Shown here piece by piece: positions 18,701 through 27,142 of a stretch of 64,000 nt of DNA. This stretch comes from Pseudomonas frederiksbergensis (GTDB taxonomy: Bacteria; Pseudomonadota; Gammaproteobacteria; Pseudomonadales; Pseudomonadaceae). The position numbers and the translations under genes were made by a program. The notes under the pieces were generated by a model. That model had not been told where the DNA came from. It saw nothing but the letters and a program-made list of their open reading frames with translations, and ran no database searches. How positions within the stretch are numbered: the first letter of the stretch is position 1; each line of letters opens with the position of its first letter. The stretch spans positions 67,283 through 131,282 of the forward strand of contig NZ_JAAUOE010000001.1 of the NCBI RefSeq assembly GCF_017114915.1, read 5' to 3'.

Positions 18701-20098
18701 TCAGACGCCTTCGAGCATCGCATCCGCCGGTGCATCGGCGCGCTGTTTGGCAGTCAGTTGGAAATACAGGTAACCGGCCACCATGAAACCCAGGAACACG
18801 CACCCGATCAGCGGGTTGAACCAAGCCATTGCCACCAGGCACACCACCGCCAGAAACAGCGCGATCCCCGGCACGATCGGGTAGCCCGGCGCGCGGAAGG
18901 TGCGTTCCAGGTTCGGCTCGGTTTTACGCAGTTTGAACAGGCTCAGCATACTGATGATGTACATCACGATGGCGCCGAATACCGACATGGTGATCATCGC
19001 AGCCGTCAGCGTCATGCCCTGCAGGTTGACCAGGCCGTCGCTGTAGATCGCCGCGATGCCGATCACGCCGCCCGCCAGGATTGCCCGATGCGGGGTCTGG
19101 AAGCGCGACAGTTTGGCCAGGGAGGCCGGCAGGTAGCCGGCGCGAGCCAGGGCGAAGAACTGCCGCGAATAGCCCAGAATGATCCCGTGGAAACTCGCCA
19201 CCAGACCGAACAGGCCGATCCACACCAGCATGTGCATCCAGGTCGAATTATTGCCGACCACGGCTTTCATCGCCTGAGGCAGCGGATCGTTGATGTTCGA
19301 CAGTTGGCGCCAGTCGCCGACACCGCCGGCCATCACCATGACGCCGATGGCCAGGAACACCAGGGTCAGAATGCCACTGACGTAAGCCCTGGGAATCGTG
19401 CGTTTCGGGTCTTTGGCTTCCTCGGCGGCCATGGCTGCGCCTTCAATGGCGAGGAAGAACCAGATCGCGAAAGGGATGGCCGCAAAGATGCCGGGAATCG
19501 AGGCCATGGTGAACTCGTTGGAGCCCGACCAGCCATTGAGTACGAAATTGCTGAAGCTGAAGCCCGGTGCGACCACGCCCATGAACACCAGCAACTCGGC
19601 GACCGCCAGCACGGTGACCACCAGTTCGAACGTGGCTGCGATGCTCACGCCGAGGATGTTCAAGCCCATGAACACGAAATAGGCGCCAACGGCGGCGACC
19701 TTCGGGTCCAGTTCCGGGTATTGCACGTTGAGGTAGGCGCCGATGGCCATGGCAATTGCCGGTGGCGCAAAGACGAATTCGATCAGGGTGGCAATGCCGG
19801 CGATCAATCCGCCTTTTTCACCGAAGGCCCGGCGGCTATAGGCAAACGGCCCGCCAGCGTGGGGAATGGCGGTGGTCAATTCGGTGAAACTGAAGATGAA
19901 GCAGGTGTACATCGTCGCCACCATCAATGCGGTGACGAGAAAACCCAGGGTACCTGCGGTGCCCCAGCCATAACTCCAGCCGAAATACTCGCCGGAAATC
20001 ACCAGGCCGACGGCAATGCCCCATAGATGCAGGGTGCCGAGTGTGGGTTTGAGCTGTGTGGTAGAAGTCATAAGTCCTCTCTGCGTAGTAGAAGTCAT
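18701..20098 (-). CDS. eat: Ethanolamine permease (APC family)
   Basis: A 465-residue (from ATG 20098) or 456-residue (from ATG 20071) transporter with about 12 membrane helices. The N-terminal GIAVGLVISGEYFGWSYGW and the FIFSFTELTTAIPHAGGPFAYSRRAFG stretch are characteristic of Eat-type ethanolamine importers. It would bring ethanolamine to EutBC. A 23-bp unit carrying the ribosome-binding site and start codon is duplicated in frame with a 27-bp period. The protein can therefore begin MTSTTQRGLMTSTTQ or MTSTTQ. A near-consensus sigma-54 promoter lies about 75 bp upstream. Confidence 0.95.
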   Translation of the reverse strand: MTSTTQRGLMTSTTQLKPTLGTLHLWGIAVGLVISGEYFGWSYGWGTAGTLGFLVTALMVATMYTCFIFSFTELTTAIPHAGGPFAYSRRAFGEKGGLIAGIATLIEFVFAPPAIAMAIGAYLNVQYPELDPKVAAVGAYFVFMGLNILGVSIAATFELVVTVLAVAELLVFMGVVAPGFSFSNFVLNGWSGSNEFTMASIPGIFAAIPFAIWFFLAIEGAAMAAEEAKDPKRTIPRAYVSGILTLVFLAIGVMVMAGGVGDWRQLSNINDPLPQAMKAVVGNNSTWMHMLVWIGLFGLVASFHGIILGYSRQFFALARAGYLPASLAKLSRFQTPHRAILAGGVIGIAAIYSDGLVNLQGMTLTAAMITMSVFGAIVMYIISMLSLFKLRKTEPNLERTFRAPGYPIVPGIALFLAVVCLVAMAWFNPLIGCVFLGFMVAGYLYFQLTAKQRADAPADAMLEGV

Positions 20099-20110
20099 AA
20101 GTCCTCTCTG
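20061..20110 (-). repeat. Tandem duplication of the eat ribosome-binding site and start codon
   Basis: The 23-bp unit at 20061-20083 recurs exactly at 20088-20110, a period of 27 bp (nine codons). On the minus strand each copy provides AGAGAGGAC followed by ATG. There are thus two complete in-frame initiation sites. Confidence 0.9.
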
Positions 20111-20171
20111 TCTTTTTTATTGTTTGATCTGTTGGACTTTCGGGTATGGCATTCAGCGTGTAGAGATGGCA

Positions 20172-20187
20172 AGCAAAGCCCATGCCA
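20172..20187 (-). promoter_or_regulatory. Sigma-54 promoter of eat(-eutBC)
   Basis: The minus strand reads TGGCATGGGCTTTGCT, matching TGGCACG-N4-TTGCW at all fixed positions but one (T for C at position 6), with exact GG-GC spacing. The start site would be near 20160, about 60 bases before the eat start. A sigma-54 activator gene lies nearby at 22138. Confidence 0.75.
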
Positions 20188-20222
20188 GACCGGCAGGGCG
20201 ATGAAGGAGGCGTTTAAGGACA

Positions 20223-20246
20223 CCATCGCGGGCTTGCCCGCGATGG
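20223..20246. repeat. REP hairpin after the aldehyde dehydrogenase gene
   Basis: CCATCGCGGGC-TT-GCCCGCGATGG is an 11-bp perfect stem, about 45 bp beyond the dehydrogenase stop codon on the minus strand. It belongs to the GGGCTTGCCC repeat family and could act as a terminator. Confidence 0.7.
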
Positions 20247-20290
20247 CCTTCTGAAGGGCGACACAGAAATACCTGTATCGCCCCCGGTTT

Positions 20291-21811
20291 TTAGAAGAAA
20301 CCCAACGGATTGATGTCGTAGCTCACCAGCAGGTTTTTGGTCTGCTGATAGTGATCGAGCATCATTTTGTGGGTTTCACGGCCGACGCCGGACTTTTTGT
20401 AACCGCCGAACGCGGCGTGCGCCGGGTACAGGTGGTAGCAGTTGGTCCACACGCGACCGGCCTTGATGGCGCGGCCCATGCGGTAGGCGCGGTTGATGTC
20501 GCGGGTCCAGAGACCGGCCCCCAGGCCGAACTCGGTGTCGTTGGCGATGGCCAGGGCTTCGGCTTCATCCTTGAAGGTGGTGATGCTCACCACCGGGCCG
20601 AAGATTTCTTCCTGGAACACGCGCATTTTGTTGGTGCCCTTGAGCAGGGTCGGCTGGATGTAATACCCGGTCGCCAGGCTGCCCTCGAGTTTTTCCACCT
20701 TGCCACCGGTCAGCAGCTCGGCGCCTTCGCCCTTGGCGATGTCCAGGTACGAAAGGATTTTGTCGAATTGCTGCTCGGACGCCTGGGCGCCGACCATGGT
20801 GTCGGTGTCCAGCGGATCGCCACGTTTGATCTGCAGAACCTTCTTCATCACCACTTGCATGAATTCGTCGTAGATCGACTCCTGGACCAGGGCGCGGGAC
20901 GGGCAGGTGCAGACTTCGCCCTGGTTGAAGAACGCCAGCACCAGGCCTTCGGCGGCTTTCTCGATGAAGCTTGGCTCGGCCTGCATGATGTCTTCGAAGA
21001 AGATGTTCGGTGACTTGCCACCCAGCTCCACGGTGGACGGGATGATGTTCTCGGCGGCGCATTTCATGATGTGCGAGCCGACCGGGGTCGAGCCGGTGAA
21101 GGCAATCTTGGCGATGCGTTTGCTGGTGGCCAGGGCTTCGCCGGCTTCTTTACCGAAGCCTTGCACCACGTTGAGCACGCCAGGTGGCAGCAGGTCGCCG
21201 ATCAGCTCCATCAGCACGGTGATGCCCAGCGGGGTTTGCTCGGCAGGCTTGAGGACGATGCAGTTCCCGGCGGCCAGGGCCGGGGCAAGTTTCCAGGCGG
21301 CCATCAGGATCGGGAAGTTCCACGGAATGATCTGCCCGACCACGCCCAGCGGTTCATGGATGTGATAGGCCACGGTATTGCCGTCGATCTCGGCGGCGCT
21401 GCCTTCCTGGGCGCGGATGCAGCCGGCGAAGTAGCGGAAATGGTCGGCGGCCAGCGGGATGTCGGCGTTGAGGGTTTCGCGCACGGCTTTGCCGTTGTCC
21501 CAGGACTCGGTGATCGCCAGCAGTTCCAGGTTCTGTTCGATGCGATCGGCGATTTTCAGCAGCACCAGCGAGCGAGCCTGGGCGGACGTGGCGCCCCAGG
21601 CATCGGCGGCGGCATGGGCGGCATCCAGGGCTTTTTCGATGTCTTCGGCCGTGGAGCGCGGGAATTCGGCAATCGGTTGGCCGTTGACCGGCGAGGTATT
21701 GGTGAAGTACTGACCTTTGACAGGCGCGACGAACTCGCCGCCGATGTAATTACCGTATTTGCTCTTGAACGAAACGATAGCGCCTTCAGTACCGGGGTGA
21801 GCGTAACGCAT
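20291..21811 (-). CDS. exaC: NAD+-dependent aldehyde dehydrogenase (ExaC/AcoD type)
   Basis: A 506-residue enzyme starting at ATG 21811, with AAGGAG upstream. The catalytic Glu is in VELGGKSPN and the nucleophile Cys in [12 protein letters not shown]. Cofactor-binding motifs are [23 protein letters not shown] and [12 protein letters not shown]. The length and N-terminal [17 protein letters not shown] match ExaC/AcoD acetaldehyde dehydrogenases. In this cluster it should oxidise acetaldehyde made by EutBC to acetate. It is preceded by a sigma-54 promoter (21878-21893) and divergent from the activator gene, so it is likely induced by ethanolamine or acetaldehyde. Confidence 0.93.
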   Translation of the reverse strand: MRYAHPGTEGAIVSFKSKYGNYIGGEFVAPVKGQYFTNTSPVNGQPIAEFPRSTAEDIEKALDAAHAAADAWGATSAQARSLVLLKIADRIEQNLELLAITESWDNGKAVRETLNADIPLAADHFRYFAGCIRAQEGSAAEIDGNTVAYHIHEPLGVVGQIIPWNFPILMAAWKLAPALAAGNCIVLKPAEQTPLGITVLMELIGDLLPPGVLNVVQGFGKEAGEALATSKRIAKIAFTGSTPVGSHIMKCAAENIIPSTVELGGKSPNIFFEDIMQAEPSFIEKAAEGLVLAFFNQGEVCTCPSRALVQESIYDEFMQVVMKKVLQIKRGDPLDTDTMVGAQASEQQFDKILSYLDIAKGEGAELLTGGKVEKLEGSLATGYYIQPTLLKGTNKMRVFQEEIFGPVVSITTFKDEAEALAIANDTEFGLGAGLWTRDINRAYRMGRAIKAGRVWTNCYHLYPAHAAFGGYKKSGVGRETHKMMLDHYQQTKNLLVSYDINPLGFF

Positions 21812-22137
21812 GATGGGTTTCTCCTTGGCTTTTGTGCTTATAAGGGAGGACGCGCCAGAGCGCTGCATTAAGCTTAGAGCAAAGGTCGGGCCAGTGCCTT
21901 GCAGGTCAGGTAAATCAAGGGCTTGTGTGTTTTTTATCGGACGGCTGGCCGGCGCTTGTGACGCTTGCAGTACAACCGGTGTGACACTTTGTACCGCTTG
22001 TGGCACAGCCTGTGACCGATGGATCTTGCCGGCATTGCATTGGAGGCTAGGCTGGAGGATGCTCGGTGCTCGCATGACTAAGTCACAGGGATTTGATGGC
22101 TGCTGTGGTGTAAACCGCTCGGGGAGAATAATAAGAA
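21812..22137. promoter_or_regulatory. Divergent control region between the aldehyde dehydrogenase and sigma-54 activator genes
   Basis: This 326-bp gene-free stretch holds the -24/-12 promoter at 21878-21893. An upstream-activator-like cluster lies farther out: TGTGAC at 21957-21962, 21980-21985 and 22011-22016. The middle copy is part of TGTGACAC-N12-GTGGCACA (21980-22007). This is the arrangement expected for enhancer sites of the AcoR-like regulator. Confidence 0.55.
21878..21893 (-). promoter_or_regulatory. Sigma-54 promoter of the aldehyde dehydrogenase gene
   Basis: The minus strand reads TGGCCCGACCTTTGCT, one mismatch (C for A at position 5) from TGGCACG-N4-TTGCW, with correct GG-GC spacing. 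The start site would be near 21866, about 55 bases before the start codon. Confidence 0.75.
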
Positions 22138-24051
22138 ATGCACGACAACCATTTGAGTCGCCATGCCCAGCAAGTGTTGACCGTGACCCAGGGTAAATCC
22201 CACCTGCACGGTCCCGGCAGCGATCCTTCCATTGCCCGCTCCTGGCTGCGTTGTCTTGAGGACTATCACCTCGACCCGGCCCTGACCATGGCGCCGACGG
22301 TGCTGGAACATGGCCGCGTGCTGGAAAGCCGCGAACGCTTGCAGCAAGTGCTGCAGATTGCCGGCAACGAAATGACCAGCCTCCACCAGCAACTGTCTGG
22401 CGCCGGCCACGCGGTGCTGCTGACCGACGCCCGCGGAGTGATCCTCAACTGCGTCACCGCGCCCGCCGAACGGAAGATTTTCGAGCGCGCCGGCCTTTGG
22501 CTCGGCGCCGACTGGAGCGAAGCCTGCGAAGGCACCAACGGCATCGGCACTTGCCTGGTGGAGCGTCAGTCCCTGACCATTCACCAGGACGAACATTTTC
22601 GCGGCCGCCACACCGGCCTGACCTGCTCGGCAAGCCCGGTGTTCGACCCTCACGGTGAACTGTTGGCGGTGCTCGACGTGTCTTCGGCGCGCCATGAGGT
22701 GTCGCGTCAGAGCCAGTTTCACACCATGGCCCTGGTCAATCTGTCGGCGAAGATGATCGAGAGCTGCTATTTCCTGCGCTACTTCGACAATCAATGGTTG
22801 CTGCGTTTTCACTTGCAGGCCGAATCCGTCGGGCTGTTCAGCGAAGGGTTGCTGGCGTTTGACGGGGAAGGGCGGATCTGTGCGGTGAACCAGAGTGCGC
22901 TGAATTTGCTGGGACATATTCGTGGTGGGCTGTTGGGCAAACCGGTGGAGGCGTTTTTCGACTGCTCGCTGGATGAATTGCTCGGCCGCGCGAGCGCCAA
23001 TGCCAGCGCCAGTTGGCCATTGCGCACCCGTGACGGGCGGCGGCTGTTTGCCGTGTTGCGCGGGCAGCCGCGCAGCATTCCGGTGCCGGTGGTGCAAAGC
23101 CCGATGGTTGTCGAGCGTCCGCGCTTGTCAGGCATTTGCCTGGGCGATGCCGCGTTGCAGGAGGATTTTCGCAAGGCTTTGCGCGTGTTTGAACGAGACG
23201 TGCCGTTGCTGATCAACGGCGAGACCGGCTCAGGCAAAGAGGCCTTCGCCAAAGCCGTGCATCAGGCCAGTCAACGGTCGGAAAAATCTTTCGTTGCCCT
23301 GAATTGCGCGGCGATTCCCGAAAGCCTGATCGAAAGCGAGCTGTTCGGCTATCGCGGCGGTAGCTTCACCGGTGCCCGCAAGGAAGGCATGCGCGGCAAG
23401 TTGCAGCAGGCCGATGGCGGGACTTTGTTCCTTGATGAAATCGGTGACATGCCGCTGAGCATGCAGACCCGTCTATTAAGGGTGCTGGAAGACCGTCAGG
23501 TGGTGCCGATTGGCGGTGAGCCGGAATCGGTCAATGTGCGAATCATCAGCGCCACTCACCGCAACCTGCTTGAACGGGTGCAGGACGGCAGTTTCCGCGA
23601 GGATTTGTATTACCGGCTCAATGGGCTGGAAGTCGCATTGCCGGCGCTGCGTGAGCGCGCTGACAAAACGCAGTTGCTCGACTTTTTGCTGGCCGAAGAG
23701 GCGGGCGGGGAAACGGTATTGATCGACGGGCCGGCGCGGCAAGCCTTGCTGGATTTTGCCTGGCCGGGGAACGTGCGGCAGTTGCGTAATGTGCTGCGCA
23801 CCCTGGCGGCGTTGTGTGATGGCGGTCGGATCGGGCTGGAGGATTTACCGGCGATGATTCGCCAGGCCCGGCCGGTGACTGTGGCGACGGTTGAAGAGCC
23901 GTCCGAATATCCGCTGGATGATGCCGAGCGGTTGGCGTTGCTCAATGCGCTAGAACAGCAGCGCTGGCACATGACCCATACCGCCGAACAGCTGGGCGTC
24001 AGTCGCAATACCCTCTACAGAAAGCTGCGCAAACACGGTATCGGCCGCTAG
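22138..24051 (+). CDS. eatR: Sigma-54-dependent activator, AcoR/EatR type
   Basis: A 637-residue enhancer-binding protein. The N-terminal part (about 60-200) is a GAF-like sensor ([19 protein letters not shown]), with a PAS-like segment near 220-300. The AAA+ domain (about 325-555) has Walker A GETGSGKE and Walker [10 protein letters not shown]. Its sigma-54 contact loop reads GSFTGA (408-413) rather than the usual GAFTGA. A Fis-type helix-turn-helix ends the protein ([20 protein letters not shown]). Position next to the dehydrogenase and ethanolamine genes, and two sigma-54 promoters, make it the likely activator of this pathway. The symbol follows the P. aeruginosa ethanolamine regulator by synteny. 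Confidence 0.88.
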   Translation: MHDNHLSRHAQQVLTVTQGKSHLHGPGSDPSIARSWLRCLEDYHLDPALTMAPTVLEHGRVLESRERLQQVLQIAGNEMTSLHQQLSGAGHAVLLTDARGVILNCVTAPAERKIFERAGLWLGADWSEACEGTNGIGTCLVERQSLTIHQDEHFRGRHTGLTCSASPVFDPHGELLAVLDVSSARHEVSRQSQFHTMALVNLSAKMIESCYFLRYFDNQWLLRFHLQAESVGLFSEGLLAFDGEGRICAVNQSALNLLGHIRGGLLGKPVEAFFDCSLDELLGRASANASASWPLRTRDGRRLFAVLRGQPRSIPVPVVQSPMVVERPRLSGICLGDAALQEDFRKALRVFERDVPLLINGETGSGKEAFAKAVHQASQRSEKSFVALNCAAIPESLIESELFGYRGGSFTGARKEGMRGKLQQADGGTLFLDEIGDMPLSMQTRLLRVLEDRQVVPIGGEPESVNVRIISATHRNLLERVQDGSFREDLYYRLNGLEVALPALRERADKTQLLDFLLAEEAGGETVLIDGPARQALLDFAWPGNVRQLRNVLRTLAALCDGGRIGLEDLPAMIRQARPVTVATVEEPSEYPLDDAERLALLNALEQQRWHMTHTAEQLGVSRNTLYRKLRKHGIGR

Positions 24052-24066
24052 GTTGTGACTGATCGT

Positions 24067-24085
24067 TCCCACGCAGAGCGTGGGA
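24067..24085. repeat. Small palindromic repeat (REP class)
   Basis: TCCCACGC-AGA-GCGTGGGA, a perfect 8-bp stem, lies just after the activator gene. This short GTTCCCACGC..GCGTGGGA palindrome is common between Pseudomonas genes and may serve as the terminator. Confidence 0.65.
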
Positions 24086-24162
24086 GCGAGCGTGGTTACA
24101 GCTAAAGAGTGCGATTTTCCCCTCCCTACGCTAACCTGCGGCCATGTTTTACGAGGTCGACT

Positions 24163-25512
24163 ATGCACATTCATATTCTTGGTATTTGCGGCACTTTCAT
24201 GGGGTCGATGGCGGTTCTGGCCAAAGAGCTGGGCCATCGCGTGACCGGCTCCGATGCCAACGTCTATCCACCGATGAGCACTCAGCTGCAAGCTCAGGGC
24301 ATTGAGTTGACCCAGGGTTACGACCCGGCGCAGCTCGATCCGGCTCCGGACCTGGTGGTGATCGGCAATGCCATGTCCCGCGGCAACCCGGCCGTCGAGT
24401 ACGTGCTGAACAAGGGCCTGCCATACGTCTCCGGCCCGCAATGGCTGGCGGATCACGTATTGCAAGGTCGCTGGGTGCTGGCGGTGGCCGGCACGCACGG
24501 TAAAACCACCACCAGCAGCATGCTCGCCTGGGTGCTGGAACATGCGGGCATGAGCCCGGGTTTCCTGATCGGCGGCGTGCCGCAGAATTTCTCGGTGTCG
24601 GCGCGTCTGGGCGATACACCGTTTTTCGTGATCGAAGCCGACGAATACGACAGCGCGTTTTTCGACAAACGCTCCAAGTTCGTTCACTACCGCCCGCGCA
24701 CGGCGATCCTGAACAATCTGGAGTTCGATCACGCGGACATCTTCCCTGATCTGCCAGCCATCGAGCGGCAGTTCCACCATTTGGTGCGGACCATCCCGAG
24801 CGAAGGCCTGGTGATCCATCCGACCACTGAACCGGCCTTGCAGCGCGTCATCGACATGGGGTGCTGGACCCCGGTGCAAACCACTGGTGCCGGCGGTCAA
24901 TGGCAGGTCAAATTGCTCAGCGAAGACGGTTCGAAATTCGAAGTGATGTTCGACGGCGTCGCCCAAGGCGTGGTCGAGTGGGACATGACCGGCCAGCACA
25001 ACGTCGCCAACGCCTTGGCTACGCTGGCGGCTGCTCGCCACGTTGGCGTGGTGCCGTCGATGGGCATTGCGGCACTGAGCGCATTCAAAAGCGTGAAGCG
25101 CCGGATGGAAAAGGTCGCGGAAGTCCGTGGCATCACCATTTACGACGATTTCGCTCACCACCCGACCGCCATTGCCACCACCCTCGACGGTTTGCGCAAG
25201 CGCATTGGCGATGCGCCGTTGATCGCAATCATCGAACCGCGCTCCAACTCCATGAAGCTCGGCGCCCACCGCGATGGCTTGCCGGAAAGCGTGGTCGATG
25301 CCGATCAGGTGATCTGGTATTCGCCGGCCAACCTCGGTTGGGACTTGGGCGCCACTGCAGCATTGTGCACGGTGCCGTCGATCGTCAGCGATTCGCTGGA
25401 AGGCATCATCGAACGCGTGAAGAGCCAGGCCCAACCCGGCACTCATGTGGTGATCATGAGCAACGGTGGCTTCGGCGGCCTGCACGGTAAACTGGCCGAG
25501 GCGCTGCAATGA
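24163..25512 (+). CDS. mpl: UDP-N-acetylmuramate:L-Ala-gamma-D-Glu-meso-DAP ligase
   Basis: A 449-residue Mur-ligase-family enzyme starting at ATG 24163, preceded by GAGGT. It recycles the tripeptide released during cell-wall turnover by joining it directly to UDP-MurNAc. The N-terminal [19 protein letters not shown] nucleotide motif, ATP-binding [18 protein letters not shown], and the C-terminal [21 protein letters not shown] are typical of Mpl. The stop overlaps the ubiX start as ATGA, so the two are co-transcribed. Confidence 0.97.
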   Translation: MHIHILGICGTFMGSMAVLAKELGHRVTGSDANVYPPMSTQLQAQGIELTQGYDPAQLDPAPDLVVIGNAMSRGNPAVEYVLNKGLPYVSGPQWLADHVLQGRWVLAVAGTHGKTTTSSMLAWVLEHAGMSPGFLIGGVPQNFSVSARLGDTPFFVIEADEYDSAFFDKRSKFVHYRPRTAILNNLEFDHADIFPDLPAIERQFHHLVRTIPSEGLVIHPTTEPALQRVIDMGCWTPVQTTGAGGQWQVKLLSEDGSKFEVMFDGVAQGVVEWDMTGQHNVANALATLAAARHVGVVPSMGIAALSAFKSVKRRMEKVAEVRGITIYDDFAHHPTAIATTLDGLRKRIGDAPLIAIIEPRSNSMKLGAHRDGLPESVVDADQVIWYSPANLGWDLGATAALCTVPSIVSDSLEGIIERVKSQAQPGTHVVIMSNGGFGGLHGKLAEALQ

Positions 25513-26141
25513 ACAACGGTCCGGAACGCATCACGCTGGCGATGACCGGCGCTTCGGGCGCCCAGTACGGCTTGCGCCTGCTCGACTGCCTGGTGCGTGA
25601 GGACCGCGAGGTGCACTTCCTGATTTCCAAGGCCGCGCAACTGGTGATGGCCACCGAGACCGATGTCACGCTGCCGTCCAAGCCGCAGATGATGCAAGCC
25701 TTCCTCACCGAATACACCGGCGCCGCCGCCGGGCAGATTCGGGTCTATGGCAAGGAAGACTGGATGTCGCCGGTGGCGTCGGGCTCTGGCTCGCCAGCGG
25801 CGATGGTGGTGGTGCCGTGTTCCACCGGAACCTTGTCGGCTATCGCGACCGGGGCCTGCAACAATTTGATCGAGCGGGCTGCCGATGTCACGTTGAAGGA
25901 GCGCCGTCAGCTGATTCTGGTGCCGCGCGAGGCGCCGTATTCGAGCATTCATCTGGAGCACATGCTCAAGCTGTCGAACATGGGCGTGACGATTCTGCCG
26001 GCGTCACCGGGCTTCTATCATCAGCCGCAAACCATCGATGACTTGATCGACTTCGTCGTGGCGCGAATCCTCAATCTGCTGAGCATTCCACAAGACATGC
26101 TGCCGCGCTGGGGCGAACACCATTTGAGCAGCGATGAATAA
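25509..26141 (+). CDS. ubiX: Flavin prenyltransferase UbiX
   Basis: A 210-residue enzyme that attaches a dimethylallyl group to FMN, making the prenylated cofactor used by the decarboxylase UbiD in ubiquinone synthesis. FMN-binding features are [14 protein letters not shown] at the N-terminus, [23 protein letters not shown] and the C-terminal [16 protein letters not shown] plus [16 protein letters not shown]. It is coupled to mpl upstream and overlaps the lipoprotein gene downstream by eight bases. Confidence 0.97.
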   Translation: MNNGPERITLAMTGASGAQYGLRLLDCLVREDREVHFLISKAAQLVMATETDVTLPSKPQMMQAFLTEYTGAAAGQIRVYGKEDWMSPVASGSGSPAAMVVVPCSTGTLSAIATGACNNLIERAADVTLKERRQLILVPREAPYSSIHLEHMLKLSNMGVTILPASPGFYHQPQTIDDLIDFVVARILNLLSIPQDMLPRWGEHHLSSDE

Positions 26142-26418
26142 ACTGCTGATCATTCTGCTGACCTTGCAACTGGCGGGCTGCGCCACGGCGCGCACCCTCG
26201 ATGCCGCCAAGCCAGGGGCGCCGGTGGTGTATTCGGGGACGCGTCTGGATTTGTATGCGCTGAACGGCGGTTGCTGCGCCATGGACAGATTTGGCGCAGA
26301 GGCGCCGAGTTATCCCGGCGTTGATCTGCCGGCCAGTGCGTTGCTTGATACGCTGTTATTGCCGCTGTCGTTGTTGACGGTGATTGGCGTAAGTTTTCAA
26401 GCGACGGGTGGTTTGTAG
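26134..26418 (+). CDS. Small YceK/YidQ-like lipoprotein
   Basis: A 94-residue protein with a lipoprotein signal peptide ending in LAGC (Cys at about residue 16). The rest has a [16 protein letters not shown] segment and [24 protein letters not shown] hydrophobic region, seen here as [15 protein letters not shown], typical of the YceK/DUF1375 family of unknown function. Two adjacent Cys residues (GGCC) are present. It overlaps ubiX by eight bases, implying translational coupling; residue Asp after the lipobox Cys is absent, so outer-membrane sorting is expected. Confidence 0.88.
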   Translation: MNKLLIILLTLQLAGCATARTLDAAKPGAPVVYSGTRLDLYALNGGCCAMDRFGAEAPSYPGVDLPASALLDTLLLPLSLLTVIGVSFQATGGL

Positions 26419-26473
26419 CGCTCGGCTTTGAATCGATGTTGCTCGCGAAGGCGTCCATTCAGGCACTGCGCAA

Positions 26474-27121
26474 TTATTTGCCTAACTTGCGCAACTCATC
26501 CGACTCGACAATCCGCACGCCATCCTGTTCTTCCAGCGCCAGGCGCCACATGGCGCGGGCCAGTTGGCAGGCTTCGATGCCGTGGTATTTGCCCGGAATC
26601 AATTTCGACAACGGGCCGGCGACCCGCTCGGCCAGTCGCGGCTCGGCACGATCGCCCAACAACAGCGAAGGCCGGCAAATGGTCAACTGCGGCCAATTCT
26701 GCGCCCGCAAAGCGTGTTCCATCTCGCCTTTGACCCGGTTATAGAAATTCGGGGATCTGCGGTCGGCTCCCAAGGCACTGATCACGATCAAGTGCCGTGC
26801 GCCCATTTCCCGTGCACGTTTGGCGAAGGCCACGACCATGTCCAGGTCCACCGCGCGAAACGCTTCCTCGGAGCCGGCCTGTTTGATCGTGGTGCCGAGG
26901 CAGCAATAGGCGACGTCGACGCGACCGTTCAGTTGCGGCAGAAATACCGTCGGGTCACCGACCGGGTTTTCCAGGTGAGGATGCTCGGCCAGTGGCCGGC
27001 GTGAGGGGGCTAATACTCGTGTAATCGTTGGCTCATTGAGCAGACGGTCAAGCAAATGTTCACCGGTTAACCCGGTAGCTCCGGCAAGCAATACATGCTG
27101 AGGCGTCAAGTACATAGTCAT
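26474..27121 (-). CDS. NAD(P)-binding Rossmann-fold oxidoreductase, atypical SDR (HTATIP2-like)
   Basis: A 215-residue protein; ATG 27121 or 27115 may be used, with AAGGGGG just upstream. The N-terminal [19 protein letters not shown] is a GxxGxxG dinucleotide-binding loop. Later segments [24 protein letters not shown] and [26 protein letters not shown] match the atypical SDR group that includes HTATIP2/YwnB-like proteins. The Tyr-x-x-x-Lys is YNRVK. The substrate is unknown. It lies convergent with the YceK-like lipoprotein gene and is followed upstream by the MORN/C13 lipoprotein gene in the same orientation. Confidence 0.87.
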   Translation of the reverse strand: MTMYLTPQHVLLAGATGLTGEHLLDRLLNEPTITRVLAPSRRPLAEHPHLENPVGDPTVFLPQLNGRVDVAYCCLGTTIKQAGSEEAFRAVDLDMVVAFAKRAREMGARHLIVISALGADRRSPNFYNRVKGEMEHALRAQNWPQLTICRPSLLLGDRAEPRLAERVAGPLSKLIPGKYHGIEACQLARAMWRLALEEQDGVRIVESDELRKLGK

Positions 27122-27142
27122 TCCCCCTTGATACTATTCAGC

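Noticed and set aside
18527..20026. 499-residue plus-strand frame opposite eat
   Set aside because: His/Gln/Arg-rich shadow of the permease gene with no domain.
16282..21811. Bacterial microcompartment for ethanolamine
   Set aside because: No shell (EutS/M/N/L/K) or EutA/D/E-type genes; only permease, EutBC and aldehyde dehydrogenase are present.
23950..25509. 519-residue minus-strand frame opposite mpl
   Set aside because: Shadow of mpl; no family motif, and mpl motifs are unambiguous.
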